From Herbaspirillum sp. Sphag64 (GTDB lineage: Bacteria; Pseudomonadota; Gammaproteobacteria; Burkholderiales; Burkholderiaceae_D), in the NCBI RefSeq assembly GCF_014192645.1, contig NZ_JACHYE010000001.1, positions 62,001-126,000 on the forward strand: a DNA stretch of 64,000 nucleotides, read 5' to 3'. Shown here in pieces: positions 38,844 to 48,262 of the stretch. The position numbers were made by a program, and so were the translations under genes. Below the pieces are notes generated by a model. It made no database searches, was not told the origin of the DNA, and saw only the letters and a list, made by a program, of their open reading frames with translations. How positions within the stretch are numbered: position 1 is the first letter of the stretch; the number at the start of each line of letters is the position of its first letter.

Positions 38844-40095
38844 AGGCATAACTGCGGGCATCTTCGATCACCTTGCCATCATTGGGCAAGCTGCCCAATG
38901 CGACAAAGCAGACTTCACCGCGCAGTTTGGTGACATCACGCAAGCTGTCTGCGACCGCAGCGTTCTGCCCTGCTACACCTTGCGGGTCGCTGGTTTCGCA
39001 AAGCAGCGTCATGCTGTCGTTGGCCATCTCGCCTGTCACTACCAGCCTCGCCTTGCGGATAGCCGGATGCCGGCGCAAAACATCCGCGACCTGTGAGGGA
39101 TGGACAAACATGCCACGCACTTTGGTGGTTTGATCTGCACGTCCCAGCCAGCCTTTGATCCGCGTATTGGTCCGGCCGCAGGGTGAGATACCCTCCAGCA
39201 CCGCCGACATATCGCCCGTCGCGAAACGGATCAACGGGTAATCAGGGTTGAACGAAGTCACAACCACTTCGCCAACTTCACCGGGCTGGACCGGATCACC
39301 GGTTCCGGGTCGCACGATTTCAAGAATCAGACTTTCGTCGAGGACCATGCCGGGGTTGACCGCGCCATCGGTCTGGGTCTCATAGGCAATGCTACCGATA
39401 TCAGCTGATGCATACAGTTGCAGCACCTGCCCGACACCATGCCCATGAAACCAGCTACGCAGCGACGGTGGCAAGGCTTCGCCACTGACCAGTGCACGTT
39501 GCAGACTATCAGTCGCCAGCCCCAGTTCAGCGGCCTTCTCGATGATGATCTTAAGGAACGATGGCGTGCCGATATAGGCATCCGGCTGCAAGGCTGCCAT
39601 GGTGTGCGCCTGCAACTCGGTTTGCCCGATGCCAGCCGGAATGACGGCGCAACCAAGTTTGATGGCCGCGCCTTCCACCATGAATGCGGCTGGCGTGAAA
39701 TGATAGGAAAAGCAGTTCTGGATCACCTGACCGGCATGCAGGCCGAGCGCCCGTAGTGGTCGCTCGAAGCGCCACCAGTCGGGTGCATGGCCTTCCGGAT
39801 CGTAAATCGGCCCGGGCGAGACAAACAGGCGCTTCAATGCGCGTGGCGGCGTGACAGTCATCCCGCCAAACGGTAACTGCGCTGCCTGCAAGGTATGCAA
39901 ATCGGATTTGCGCGTCACTGGCAATTGCGCCAGTGCAGCCCGATGATCAATCGCCTGCGGTACCACACCTTGCAAGATGCTGGCCCAGCCGCTTGCAGCT
40001 TGCGCGCGCGCGATCAGGTCGGGCAAGGCCGCCATCAGACTGGCCTCGCGCAGTTCGGGTGAGCGCTGCTCCAAAGAATCGAGGTGGTCGGCCAT
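38842..40095 (-). CDS. Phenylacetate-CoA ligase-like AMP-forming enzyme
   Basis: Adenylating enzyme of 417 residues, PaaK-related. Seen: FVSPGPIYDPEG for the nucleotide loop (a variant of the SSGTTGKP loop), LYASADIGSIAYET, DYPLIRFATGDMS and KGWLGRADQTTKVRGMFV near the C-terminal hinge. It would activate an aromatic or other carboxylic acid to its CoA ester. It is the last gene of the transporter run that starts at 47301. The stop lies inside the repeat, so the native C-terminus may have been altered. Confidence 0.85.
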   Translation of the reverse strand: MADHLDSLEQRSPELREASLMAALPDLIARAQAASGWASILQGVVPQAIDHRAALAQLPVTRKSDLHTLQAAQLPFGGMTVTPPRALKRLFVSPGPIYDPEGHAPDWWRFERPLRALGLHAGQVIQNCFSYHFTPAAFMVEGAAIKLGCAVIPAGIGQTELQAHTMAALQPDAYIGTPSFLKIIIEKAAELGLATDSLQRALVSGEALPPSLRSWFHGHGVGQVLQLYASADIGSIAYETQTDGAVNPGMVLDESLILEIVRPGTGDPVQPGEVGEVVVTSFNPDYPLIRFATGDMSAVLEGISPCGRTNTRIKGWLGRADQTTKVRGMFVHPSQVADVLRRHPAIRKARLVVTGEMANDSMTLLCETSDPQGVAGQNAAVADSLRDVTKLRGEVCFVALGSLPNDGKVIEDARSYA

Positions 40096-40139
40096 GAGAG
40101 TTCCGTCAGGGGTATCAAAAAAGAAGGTGGTCGATCCGT

Positions 40140-40988
40140 TCAGGCCAGCCAGCGTTTGCGACGCCGGTAGAACTTCATGTCACGGAAATTCTTGCGTCCT
40201 GCTCCGGATACACCGAGATAGAATTCCTTGACATCTTCATTGCTGGCCAGGTCATTGGCAGCGCCTTCCATCACCACCCGGCCATTTTCGAGGATGTAAC
40301 CGAAGTCGGCATAGCGCAGCGCCACCATGGTGTTTTGCTCGGCCAGCAGGAACGAAACCTTTTCCTTGGTATTGAGATCGCGCACGATTTCGAAAATCTC
40401 TTCCACAATCTGTGGTGCCAGTCCCATCGAAGGCTCATCAAGCAGAATCATCGAGGGCTTGGCCATCATGGCGCGACCAATCGCGGTCATCTGCTGCTCG
40501 CCACCCGAGGTGTAGCCAGCCTGCGATTGCCGCCTGACCTTCAGGCGCGGGAAATAGGTGTAGATTTTTTCCAGCTCGTTCCTGACCTCGGCATTGCTGA
40601 TGCCACGGGTGTAGGCACCGGTGAGCAGATTCTCTTCCACCGTCAGGTGACCAAAGCAGTGCCGCCCTTCCATCACCTGAATCACGCCTCGCTTGACCAG
40701 ATCATGCGGCGTCAGCTGATCCACCCGCTCGCCATTGAACTCGATGCTGCCCTTGGTGACATCCCCACGCTCGGCCGAGAGCAGATTGGAAATCGCCTTC
40801 AAAGTGGTGCTCTTACCGGCACCATTGGCGCCCAGCAGAGCCACAATCTTGCCCTGCGGCACCGCCAGAGAAACGCCCTTGAGGACCAGAATCACATGGT
40901 CGTAGATGACTTCGATATTATTGATATTGAGTGCAGTACCCATCTGCTGCGACCTTTCCTGCTGGTTTTCGGGAGCGATTGAAGACAT
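40140..40988 (-). CDS. Branched-chain-type ABC transporter ATPase (LivF-like)
   Basis: Cytoplasmic ATPase of 282 residues, one of two for this importer. Walker A LLGANGAGKSTTLKA, signature YTSGGEQQMTAIGRAM (a Y-T-SGGE form), Walker B MILLDEPSMGLAP and the switch region LLAEQN. ATG 40988 is taken because it fits the close spacing to the binding-protein stop; ATG 40943, with GGAAAGG upstream, is an equal alternative. A C-terminal basic tail is longer than in LivF. Confidence 0.88.
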   Translation of the reverse strand: MSSIAPENQQERSQQMGTALNINNIEVIYDHVILVLKGVSLAVPQGKIVALLGANGAGKSTTLKAISNLLSAERGDVTKGSIEFNGERVDQLTPHDLVKRGVIQVMEGRHCFGHLTVEENLLTGAYTRGISNAEVRNELEKIYTYFPRLKVRRQSQAGYTSGGEQQMTAIGRAMMAKPSMILLDEPSMGLAPQIVEEIFEIVRDLNTKEKVSFLLAEQNTMVALRYADFGYILENGRVVMEGAANDLASNEDVKEFYLGVSGAGRKNFRDMKFYRRRKRWLA

Positions 40989-40996
40989 AGCGCCGA

Positions 40997-42319
40997 TTAC
41001 TTCATGCAGGCCGGAGTGATGCCCTTTTCCTTCGCGTACTTGGCAGCCGAGGCTTTGAACAAGGGATGGATCAGGTTCTTGTTACCCTCGATCCAGTCCG
41101 ATACCAGTACCCATTTGCTGCCATCCCATTGCTGGATCTTGACCTTGCCTGAGCCCTCGTGGTTGTCGCAGGAAGTCTGAATTTCAGGCAACAGACCGGT
41201 AGCACCAAGCTGGGTCAGCCGGGCATTGTTGATGTTCAGGTTTTCCAGACCCCAGCGCACGTTCTCGCCACTCATGACTTTGCCTTTGCCGAACTTGGTC
41301 TGTGCCGTACGCACCGCTTCAACGGTAGCAATTGCAGCGGAAACGCCACGGTTGTAAAGGATCGATCCAATCTTGGCCTTGTCCTGCAGGTTGCCCTTGC
41401 CCGCGCCGTAGACCACCTTTTCAATATCGGCAATGAGCGGCACGTTCTTGCCTGCCACATTCCAGGTGGCAGACATGTAGCCCTTGGCAGCTTCGCCAGC
41501 GGGAATCGTGTCCTCTTCCGAACCAGCCCACCAGGAACCAATGATCTTGTCACGCGCATAACCGACCTTTTGCGCAGCCTTGAGTGCGGTCTGGTTCATC
41601 ACGCCCCAGCCCCAGAAGATCACGTAATCCGGGTTCTCTTGCCGGATTCGCAGCCATTGCGCACCCTGCTCATTGCCGGGATGGGCGACAGGAATTTCCA
41701 CCAGCTTGAACTTACCCAATGTAGCCTCGGCTTCCAGCGCAACGATGGGTTCTTTGCCATAGGCTGAATCATGGTAGAGGAATGCGATCTTCTTGCCCGC
41801 CAGCGAGCCACCGTTCTTGGTGGTCAGGAACTTGACGATGGCGGACACCTGCATCTGATACGTGGTCACAAGCGGAAACGCATACGGAAACACCGAGCCA
41901 TCCACCGCATCGGTACGACCGTAGCCCATCATCAGCAGTGGCACCTTGTCTTCGACGCTCTTATCGATCAGCGCGTAGGAGATGCCAGTCGCCATGGAAT
42001 TGATGGCAGTACCGTGCGTTACCGGATTCTTGTTCTTGAGACGCTCGTAGCACTCGACACCCTTGGCATTGTTGTACTCGGTCTCACACTCTTCCCAGGA
42101 CAGCTTGACACCGTTGATGCCGCCTTCCTTGAGATTGACGTAGTTGAGATAATCCACATAGCCGCCGTAATACGATTGACCATTGGTGCCGTAAGGACCG
42201 ACCCGATAACTGGGAATCGCGATGAACTGCTCCGTCGCCTGTGCCATCGCAGGCACGGCCGTGACCGACAGGCTGGCTAGCAGACTGGCACCGAATAACA
42301 AGCGTTTGAGTGTCTTCAT
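40997..42319 (-). CDS. Branched-chain-type ABC transporter binding protein
   Basis: Periplasmic binding protein of 440 residues with a clear signal peptide (cut near AMAQATEQ). The mature protein has the LivJ-type two-lobe fold: FIAIPSYRVGPYGTNG, ATGISYALIDKSVEDKVPLLMMGYGRTD and KIAFLYHDSAYGKEP. This subgroup, linked to CoA ligases, usually binds aromatic or fatty acid-like substrates rather than branched-chain amino acids (inference). The gap to the permease upstream is 62 bases. Confidence 0.86.
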   Translation of the reverse strand: MKTLKRLLFGASLLASLSVTAVPAMAQATEQFIAIPSYRVGPYGTNGQSYYGGYVDYLNYVNLKEGGINGVKLSWEECETEYNNAKGVECYERLKNKNPVTHGTAINSMATGISYALIDKSVEDKVPLLMMGYGRTDAVDGSVFPYAFPLVTTYQMQVSAIVKFLTTKNGGSLAGKKIAFLYHDSAYGKEPIVALEAEATLGKFKLVEIPVAHPGNEQGAQWLRIRQENPDYVIFWGWGVMNQTALKAAQKVGYARDKIIGSWWAGSEEDTIPAGEAAKGYMSATWNVAGKNVPLIADIEKVVYGAGKGNLQDKAKIGSILYNRGVSAAIATVEAVRTAQTKFGKGKVMSGENVRWGLENLNINNARLTQLGATGLLPEIQTSCDNHEGSGKVKIQQWDGSKWVLVSDWIEGNKNLIHPLFKASAAKYAKEKGITPACMK

Positions 42320-42381
42320 GATCTGGTCTCCTTGGTGTAATTTTCTTTGTAGTTCGTTTCAACAGGCATTCACGGACAGGT

Positions 42382-43458
42382 TCAATGCGGGAAAGGCCAC
42401 AGACGTAGTTTCTCTTTGGTGATCTGCCATAACCGGGCCAAACCATGCGGCTCGACAATCAGGAAGAAAATAATCAATGCGCCAAACAGCATCAGCTGAA
42501 TATGCGACACCGTCGCATTGGTGAACGGCAGGTGCAGAAAGCTCGCCAGCGGCGGCAAGACATTGTCGAGAAAAATTGGCAACAGCAGGATGAAGGCGGA
42601 TCCGAGGAAGGCCCCTAGAATACTGCCAACGCCACCAATGATGATCATGAACAGAATCCGGAACGACAAATCCAGCGCAAAGCCATCCGGCTCCACCGAG
42701 CCGAGGTAGCAGAACGCATACAAGGCACCGGCAACACCACAAAAGAAGGAACTCACGGCAAAGGCCAGCAGCTTGGTCTTCATCAGATCGATACCGATTA
42801 CCTCAGCGGCAACATCCATGTCGCGCACTGCCATCCAGGCACGTCCGGTAGAAGAACGCACCAGGTTCTTGGCCAGCAAGGCCATGACGCAAACGATACT
42901 GAGTACAAACAGGTATTTCTTGACTGGCGTATCGATGTCGATGCCCAACACAGCCATTTTCTGTGTGCTGATGACACCCGATGAACTATCGTTGGAAAAC
43001 CAGGCAAACTTGGTCAACACCCATACGACAAAAAATTGCGCCGCCAGCGTCGCCACGGCCAGATAAAAACCCTTGATCCGTAGCGACGGCAAACCAAACA
43101 ATACGCCAACCAATGCCGCGCAAACTCCAGCCAGCAGGAACGACAGCACAATCGGCATGCCCTCGATACGTAACTGAAAGTTGTAAGCGGCATATGCCCC
43201 AACGGCCATGAAGGCGGCCGAACCCAGCGACAGTTGCCCGGCATAGCCGGTCAGAATATTGAGCCCCAGCGCCGCCAATGCGAACACCAGAAACGGAATC
43301 AGAATCGCCGAGAACCAGTAGGTACTGCCCACTGCGGGAATCACCACGAACGCCAGCGCCAGTAACAGCACCATGCCAATTCGATCTTGCCGGATCGGGA
43401 ATATCTGGCTATCGGCGATATACGACGTCTTGAACTGTCCTGCCTCACGGTAAAGCAT
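42382..43458 (-). CDS. Branched-chain-type ABC transporter permease (LivM-like)
   Basis: Inner-membrane permease of 358 residues with about nine hydrophobic segments. Seen: LNILTGYAGQLSLGSAAFMAVGAY, and GRAWMAVRDMDVAAEVIGIDL, the coupling loop of LivM, plus GGVGSILGAFLGSAF. An N-terminal tail of 25 residues precedes the first helix. It sits between the binding protein and the LivH-like permease in the same run. Confidence 0.9.
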   Translation of the reverse strand: MLYREAGQFKTSYIADSQIFPIRQDRIGMVLLLALAFVVIPAVGSTYWFSAILIPFLVFALAALGLNILTGYAGQLSLGSAAFMAVGAYAAYNFQLRIEGMPIVLSFLLAGVCAALVGVLFGLPSLRIKGFYLAVATLAAQFFVVWVLTKFAWFSNDSSSGVISTQKMAVLGIDIDTPVKKYLFVLSIVCVMALLAKNLVRSSTGRAWMAVRDMDVAAEVIGIDLMKTKLLAFAVSSFFCGVAGALYAFCYLGSVEPDGFALDLSFRILFMIIIGGVGSILGAFLGSAFILLLPIFLDNVLPPLASFLHLPFTNATVSHIQLMLFGALIIFFLIVEPHGLARLWQITKEKLRLWPFPH

Positions 43459-43498
43459 GTTGATTCTCCTGATATTTCTGCAACTTCAACAATCGTAT

Positions 43499-44413
43499 TC
43501 AGACCCGATCGATATATCGCTCGCCAAACAAGCCCTCGGGGCGTACCAGCAGGAACAGCAGCGCAAACACGTAAGGGAACCAGCCTTCAATACCGCCGAA
43601 GTTGCCGCCAAACAGGTCCTGCAGTACCGGCGGGATATAAATCTCGGCGAGCTTCTCGGAGGCACCGATGATCAAGCCGCCGACAATCGCACCCGGAATC
43701 GAAGTAAAGCCACCCAAAATCAAGACCGGCAATGCCTTCAATGCCGTCATGGTCAATGCAAACTGCACGCCATTGCGCGAGCCCCAGAGCAAGCCTGCTA
43801 CCAGCGCCACAAATCCGGCCACGCCCCACACCACCGCCCAGATATGTTGCAACGGGATACCGAGCGACAAGGCGGCCTGATGGTCATCTGCTACCGCACG
43901 CAAAGCACGACCGACACGGGTTTTCTGGAAAAACAGCGCCAGCAGTGCGACCAGCGCAATCACCATGCCCGAGGCAAACAGATCGAACTTGGAAATCCCC
44001 AGACCGACGCTGTCCATGATCGCCATGATCGGCTCATCCACAATGCCAAGATCAATCGCCCGCACTTCGCTGCCAAACAGCAAGGGACCAAGCCCTTCGA
44101 GAAAAAACGCCAGGCCGATGGTGGCCATGAACAGTGTGATCGGTGGCTGATTGACCAGCTTGCGCAAGACCAGACGTTCGGTGCCGATGCCAACGATGAT
44201 CATCACCACAAACGCCCCGATGATCGCAGCCCACAGCGGAAAGCCGTGGTCCATCAACCCCACCACCGCCAGCGCAGCGAAATACACCATTGCCCCCTGG
44301 GCAAAATTGAACACGCCTGACGCTTTGTAAATCAGCACAAAACCCAGCGCCACCAGCGAATACATAAGGCCGGACAACAAGCCGCTGAGGGTGACTTCGA
44401 TAAAGAATTGCAT
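43499..44413 (-). CDS. Branched-chain-type ABC transporter permease (LivH-like)
   Basis: Inner-membrane permease of 304 residues with about eight hydrophobic segments. GLMYSLVALGFVLIYKASGVFNFAQGAM at the N-terminus is diagnostic, and the coupling loop GRALRAVADDHQAALSLGI follows. It pairs with the LivM-like permease to form the channel. Confidence 0.91.
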   Translation of the reverse strand: MQFFIEVTLSGLLSGLMYSLVALGFVLIYKASGVFNFAQGAMVYFAALAVVGLMDHGFPLWAAIIGAFVVMIIVGIGTERLVLRKLVNQPPITLFMATIGLAFFLEGLGPLLFGSEVRAIDLGIVDEPIMAIMDSVGLGISKFDLFASGMVIALVALLALFFQKTRVGRALRAVADDHQAALSLGIPLQHIWAVVWGVAGFVALVAGLLWGSRNGVQFALTMTALKALPVLILGGFTSIPGAIVGGLIIGASEKLAEIYIPPVLQDLFGGNFGGIEGWFPYVFALLFLLVRPEGLFGERYIDRV

Positions 44414-44442
44414 GGACGAACTCCCGATTCTGAGACGCAGTG

Positions 44443-45321
44443 TCAGTGTGAGGTGCCGAGATAGGCCTTGATCACTTCCGGATTGGCCATGACCTCGGCC
44501 GGTGTGCCGTCACCGATCTTCTTGCCGTAGTCGAGCACCACCACGCGGTCCGAGATATCCATGACCACGCCCATATCGTGCTCGATGAGTACGATGGTGG
44601 TACCAAACTGTTCATTGACGTCGAGAATGAAGCGACACATGTCCTGCTTCTCTTCCACATTCATCCCGGCCATCGGTTCGTCGAGCAGCAGCATGCTGGG
44701 TTCCGCTGCGAGCGCACGCGCCAGCTCGACACGCTTTTGCAGGCCGTAAGGCAAGCGCCCGACCGGCGTCTTGCGGATGTGCTGGATTTCCAGAAAGTCG
44801 ATGACTTCCTCCACCTTGTGCCGATGCTGCATTTCTTCCTGACGGGCGCGGCCCCACCACAGTGCATTGGCAAGGAAGCTGCTGTGCATTTTGGTATTGC
44901 GTCCGGTCATGATGTTGTCGAGCACCGTCATACCCTTGAATAGCGCAATGTTCTGGAAAGTGCGGGCAATGCCCTGCCGCGCAATCTGGCTTGGCGCCAC
45001 ACCAGCCCGTCGCTCGCCACGGAACAGGATGTCACCCTGCTGCGGGTGGTAGACGCCGTTGATGACATTGATCATCGAGCTTTTACCGGCGCCGTTGGGG
45101 CCGATGATGGCGCGGATCTCATGCTCGCGGACATCAAAGGAGATATCGGTGAGCGCCTTGACGCCTCCGAATGACAGAGAAATATGCTGCAGATCGAGCA
45201 CCACCTCACCAATACGGCTCGCCCTTGGATCGAAGGCAACTGTGTCGGCTGCGGACTCGTTCTGCTCCGGCTGCATCGGCAGCACTTCTGCGCTGATATG
45301 TCGTTTCATGGGGGCGCTCAT
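44443..45321 (-). CDS. Branched-chain-type ABC transporter ATPase (LivG-like)
   Basis: Cytoplasmic ATPase of 292 residues. Walker A IIGPNGAGKSSMINVI, LivG-type FQNIALFKGMTVLDNIM, a YGLQKRVELARAL signature, Walker B MLLLDEPMAGMN, and switch histidine in LIEHDMGVVMD. A 40-residue N-terminal extension precedes the core; the true start could be any of three ATGs there. It begins 7 bases after the ligase stop, so the ligase and transporter are co-transcribed. Confidence 0.88.
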   Translation of the reverse strand: MSAPMKRHISAEVLPMQPEQNESAADTVAFDPRASRIGEVVLDLQHISLSFGGVKALTDISFDVREHEIRAIIGPNGAGKSSMINVINGVYHPQQGDILFRGERRAGVAPSQIARQGIARTFQNIALFKGMTVLDNIMTGRNTKMHSSFLANALWWGRARQEEMQHRHKVEEVIDFLEIQHIRKTPVGRLPYGLQKRVELARALAAEPSMLLLDEPMAGMNVEEKQDMCRFILDVNEQFGTTIVLIEHDMGVVMDISDRVVVLDYGKKIGDGTPAEVMANPEVIKAYLGTSH

Positions 45322-45327
45322 GCCGGC

Positions 45328-47301
45328 CTATGCCGCTTGATGAAGGTTGGCGAAGGTCTTGACGTCGGCGATGCGCAGATCGGCGGCGATCATGCCCTGC
45401 CGTCCATCTTCGAACTTCACCTGGGTCTCGATGTATTGGGACGACTTGCCCGCATACAGCGCTTCGATCAGTACTGCATATTTCTGCGCAATGAAGGCGC
45501 GTCGGACCTTGCGGGTACGGGTCAATTCGTCATCATCTGGATCGAGCTCCTTGTGCAGGATCAGGAAACGATGAATCTGCGAACCCGCCAGCAGCGGGTC
45601 TTGGGCCAGATCGGCATTAACCTTTTCAACACACTCGGCCACCAGCGCATAGACCTTCTCATGCGCGGCCAGATCGGTATAGCCGCTGTAAGCAATATGA
45701 CGTCGCTCAGCCCAGTTGCCGACCGCATCCATATCGATATTGACGAAGGCCATGCATTGCGCACGCTGGTCACCAAAGGTGACGGCTTCCTTGATGAAAG
45801 GGAAGAACTTCAGCTTGTTTTCAATGTACTTAGGCGCGAACATCGTGCCATCTGCCATCTTGCCGACATCCTTGGCACGGTCAATGATCTTCAGGTGGCC
45901 ATCGGCATCAAAAAAGCCTGCATCGCCGGTATGGAAGTAGCCCTGTGCATCAATTGCTTCGGCCGTCGCATCGGGCCGCTTGAAATAGGATTTCATCAGG
46001 CCGGGCGAACGCACCAGTACTTCACCGTTGTCGGCAATGTGTACCTCGACGTTTTTCATTGGCCGTCCGACGCTATCGAGCTTGACGTCACCCGATGGCT
46101 GCATGCACACCGTAACGCAGGTCTCGGTCATGCCATACAGCTGCTTGAGGTTGATCCCCAGCGAGCGGTAAAAGTCGAACAGGTCTGGCCCGATTGCTTC
46201 GCCGCCGGTATAGGCAACGCGAATACGTGAGAGACCTAATACATTCTTCAGCGGTGCATACATGAGCAGATTGCCCAGCGCATACAGACAACGATCTGCC
46301 AGCGAGACATCGGGCTTGTTGTCGAGGATACGCATACCAACCCGGCGCGCTAGTTTCATGCTTGCATGAAACAGCTTGCGCTTGAGCCAGCCGGCATCTT
46401 CGATACGGATCATGACCTGAGTGAGCAGGTTTTCGTAGACACGTGGTGGTGCGAAATAGTAAGTCGGCCCAATCTCGCGCAAATCCGTCGCAACGGTACT
46501 GGGTGACTCCGGGCAATTCAGGCAAAAGCCTGCTACATGGGCCTGCGCAAAGGAATACAGAAAGTCGCCTACCCAGGCCAATGGCAGGTAGCACAAGACG
46601 TCATCATTGGCATTGAGCTGATCGAACTCGACCAGCGTACGCGCCGTGGCAATCATCGCCGCGTGAGAATGGCAGACGCCCTTGGGCTTACCGGTGGTGC
46701 CGGAGGTATAGAGAATGATGGCAATGTCGTCCGCAGTTAACGAGGCGACCTGCTGCGTAAAGAAATCGGGATGTGCCCGGTCATAGGCACGTCCCAGCTC
46801 CTGCACCTGTTTGAATGCCTGCAGCTCGGGCTGATCATAATTGCGCATGCCACGCTCATCGTCATAGATGATGTGACTTGGACGGTTTGATTCTGCCGAC
46901 AGGTTGAGCTTGATATCAAAGACCTTGTCGACCTGCTCCTGATCCTCGGCAACCACAAAATCGACCTCGGCATCCTCAATCACATAGGCCATATCCGCAG
47001 CCGGCGCATCCTGATACAGCGGCACCGGCATACCACCCAGGCATTGGGCGGCCGACATGGCCCAGTACAGACGCGGACAGTTGTTACCGATAATCGCCAG
47101 GCTCATGCCGCGCTTGAAGCCCAACGCTGCCAGCCCACAGGCAAAGGCACGCACTTCATCGGCGACTTCGGCCCAGGTCGTGGTTTGCCAGATACCAAGA
47201 TATTTCTCGCGAAAAGCCGGCTGCTGCGGGCGTACGCGTGCATGTGTCAGCAACAGCTGCGCAAAGGTCTGCGCGGCGGCTGTGTCGCTTGTCTCCACCA
47301 T
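45328..47301 (-). CDS. AMP-forming acyl-CoA ligase, long-chain type
   Basis: Adenylating ligase of 657 residues. Seen: IILYTSGTTGKPKGVCHSH (the ATP loop), YGMTETCVTVCMQ, the YFHTGDAGFFDADGHLKIIDRAKD hinge motif, split here at F, and a C-terminal lysine region. Similar enzymes activate long-chain fatty acids or aromatic acids. It is the first gene of the importer run, so it probably activates the imported acid. The gap on its right leads to a divergent Crp-type regulator. Confidence 0.88.
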   Translation of the reverse strand: MVETSDTAAAQTFAQLLLTHARVRPQQPAFREKYLGIWQTTTWAEVADEVRAFACGLAALGFKRGMSLAIIGNNCPRLYWAMSAAQCLGGMPVPLYQDAPAADMAYVIEDAEVDFVVAEDQEQVDKVFDIKLNLSAESNRPSHIIYDDERGMRNYDQPELQAFKQVQELGRAYDRAHPDFFTQQVASLTADDIAIILYTSGTTGKPKGVCHSHAAMIATARTLVEFDQLNANDDVLCYLPLAWVGDFLYSFAQAHVAGFCLNCPESPSTVATDLREIGPTYYFAPPRVYENLLTQVMIRIEDAGWLKRKLFHASMKLARRVGMRILDNKPDVSLADRCLYALGNLLMYAPLKNVLGLSRIRVAYTGGEAIGPDLFDFYRSLGINLKQLYGMTETCVTVCMQPSGDVKLDSVGRPMKNVEVHIADNGEVLVRSPGLMKSYFKRPDATAEAIDAQGYFHTGDAGFFDADGHLKIIDRAKDVGKMADGTMFAPKYIENKLKFFPFIKEAVTFGDQRAQCMAFVNIDMDAVGNWAERRHIAYSGYTDLAAHEKVYALVAECVEKVNADLAQDPLLAGSQIHRFLILHKELDPDDDELTRTRKVRRAFIAQKYAVLIEALYAGKSSQYIETQVKFEDGRQGMIAADLRIADVKTFANLHQAA

Positions 47302-47488
47302 CGTTCCACCTTTTTATCTGACGTACCGAGATCGTCGGCACGCGTTGGGTGATATGCATGTGTCTTCGCAGTCTGAACCGCAAGCCTTACGGCGCACTTA
47401 CTGAAAAATCATCCATTCTGTGCAGGGCAAGACCGGCAGACGCTGTCTGGTTTTGTGCGATGATAGTAGAGTGACTAGAACATCCTGG

Positions 47489-47512
47489 TTGTCATTTCGC
47501 AGACAATTGACA
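47489..47512. promoter_or_regulatory. Candidate promoter and operator in the ligase/Crp gap
   Basis: A palindrome TTGTC-N8-GACAA (47489-47506) is followed at once by TTGACA (47507-47512), a consensus -35 reading toward the regulator. The palindrome has Crp/Fnr-like size (18 bases) but not the standard Fnr or Crp core, so the assignment is uncertain. Confidence 0.35.
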
Positions 47513-47555
47513 AACTTTCGATACCGCATTGCAGCATCATTCAGTATGGCCACGC

Positions 47556-48242
47556 ATGATTAAAACAGAAACATCCATCAGGGAGATGCTGGAAAAGTCC
47601 CTCTGGGCGCAAGCGCTCACCCAGGAGCAGCTTGCCCGTGTGCAGGCGGAAGTAACCAGCCGTCGTATTACCGCTGGCAGCTTTGTCTGCCGCAAGGGTG
47701 ATCCGGTGGTGCACTGGATCGGCGTACATGAAGGTTTGCTCAAGATGAGCAGCGTCTCGCCGGAAGGCAAGACCGTCTCCTTCGCCGGTATGGCCAATGG
47801 TGGCTGGCTGGGCGAAGGCTCGCTGCTCAAGGATGAACCGCGTAAGTATGATGTGGTAGCACTACGTGATAGCGAACTGCTGTACATGCCCAAAGCGACT
47901 TACCTCTGGCTGCTCGACAACAGTATTCCTTTCAACCGTTTTCTGGTGACCCAGCTCAACGAACGGCTCGGCCTGTTCATTTCGCTGGTGGGATATGATC
48001 GCATGCTGGAGCCGGATGCCCGGGTAGCGCGCTGTCTGGCAGCCCTGTTCAACCCGTATCTGAACCCAGGCATTGGCCTGGAACTGCAGATTTCCCAGGA
48101 AGAAATTGGCAATCTCTCCGGTGCCTCGCGGCAACGTGCCAACCAGGCCTTGCAGGTACTGGAAAAGGCCGGCTTGCTCCGGGTGGACTATGGCAGCATT
48201 ACCATTCTCGATCTGGAAGGTCTGCGCCAGTTTCACACTTGA
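47556..48242 (+). CDS. Crp/Fnr-family transcriptional regulator
   Basis: Regulator of 228 residues: an N-terminal cyclic-nucleotide-binding-type beta barrel (about 15-130, with GSFVCRKGDPV, WLGEGSLLKDE) and a C-terminal Crp-type winged helix (ISQEEIGNLSGASRQRANQAL). No cysteine cluster for an iron-sulfur centre is evident, so it is not an Fnr-type oxygen sensor. It is divergent from the ligase-importer run and is its likely regulator. Confidence 0.86.
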   Translation: MIKTETSIREMLEKSLWAQALTQEQLARVQAEVTSRRITAGSFVCRKGDPVVHWIGVHEGLLKMSSVSPEGKTVSFAGMANGGWLGEGSLLKDEPRKYDVVALRDSELLYMPKATYLWLLDNSIPFNRFLVTQLNERLGLFISLVGYDRMLEPDARVARCLAALFNPYLNPGIGLELQISQEEIGNLSGASRQRANQALQVLEKAGLLRVDYGSITILDLEGLRQFHT

Positions 48243-48262
48243 TCCTCCGCGAATTCTCCATC

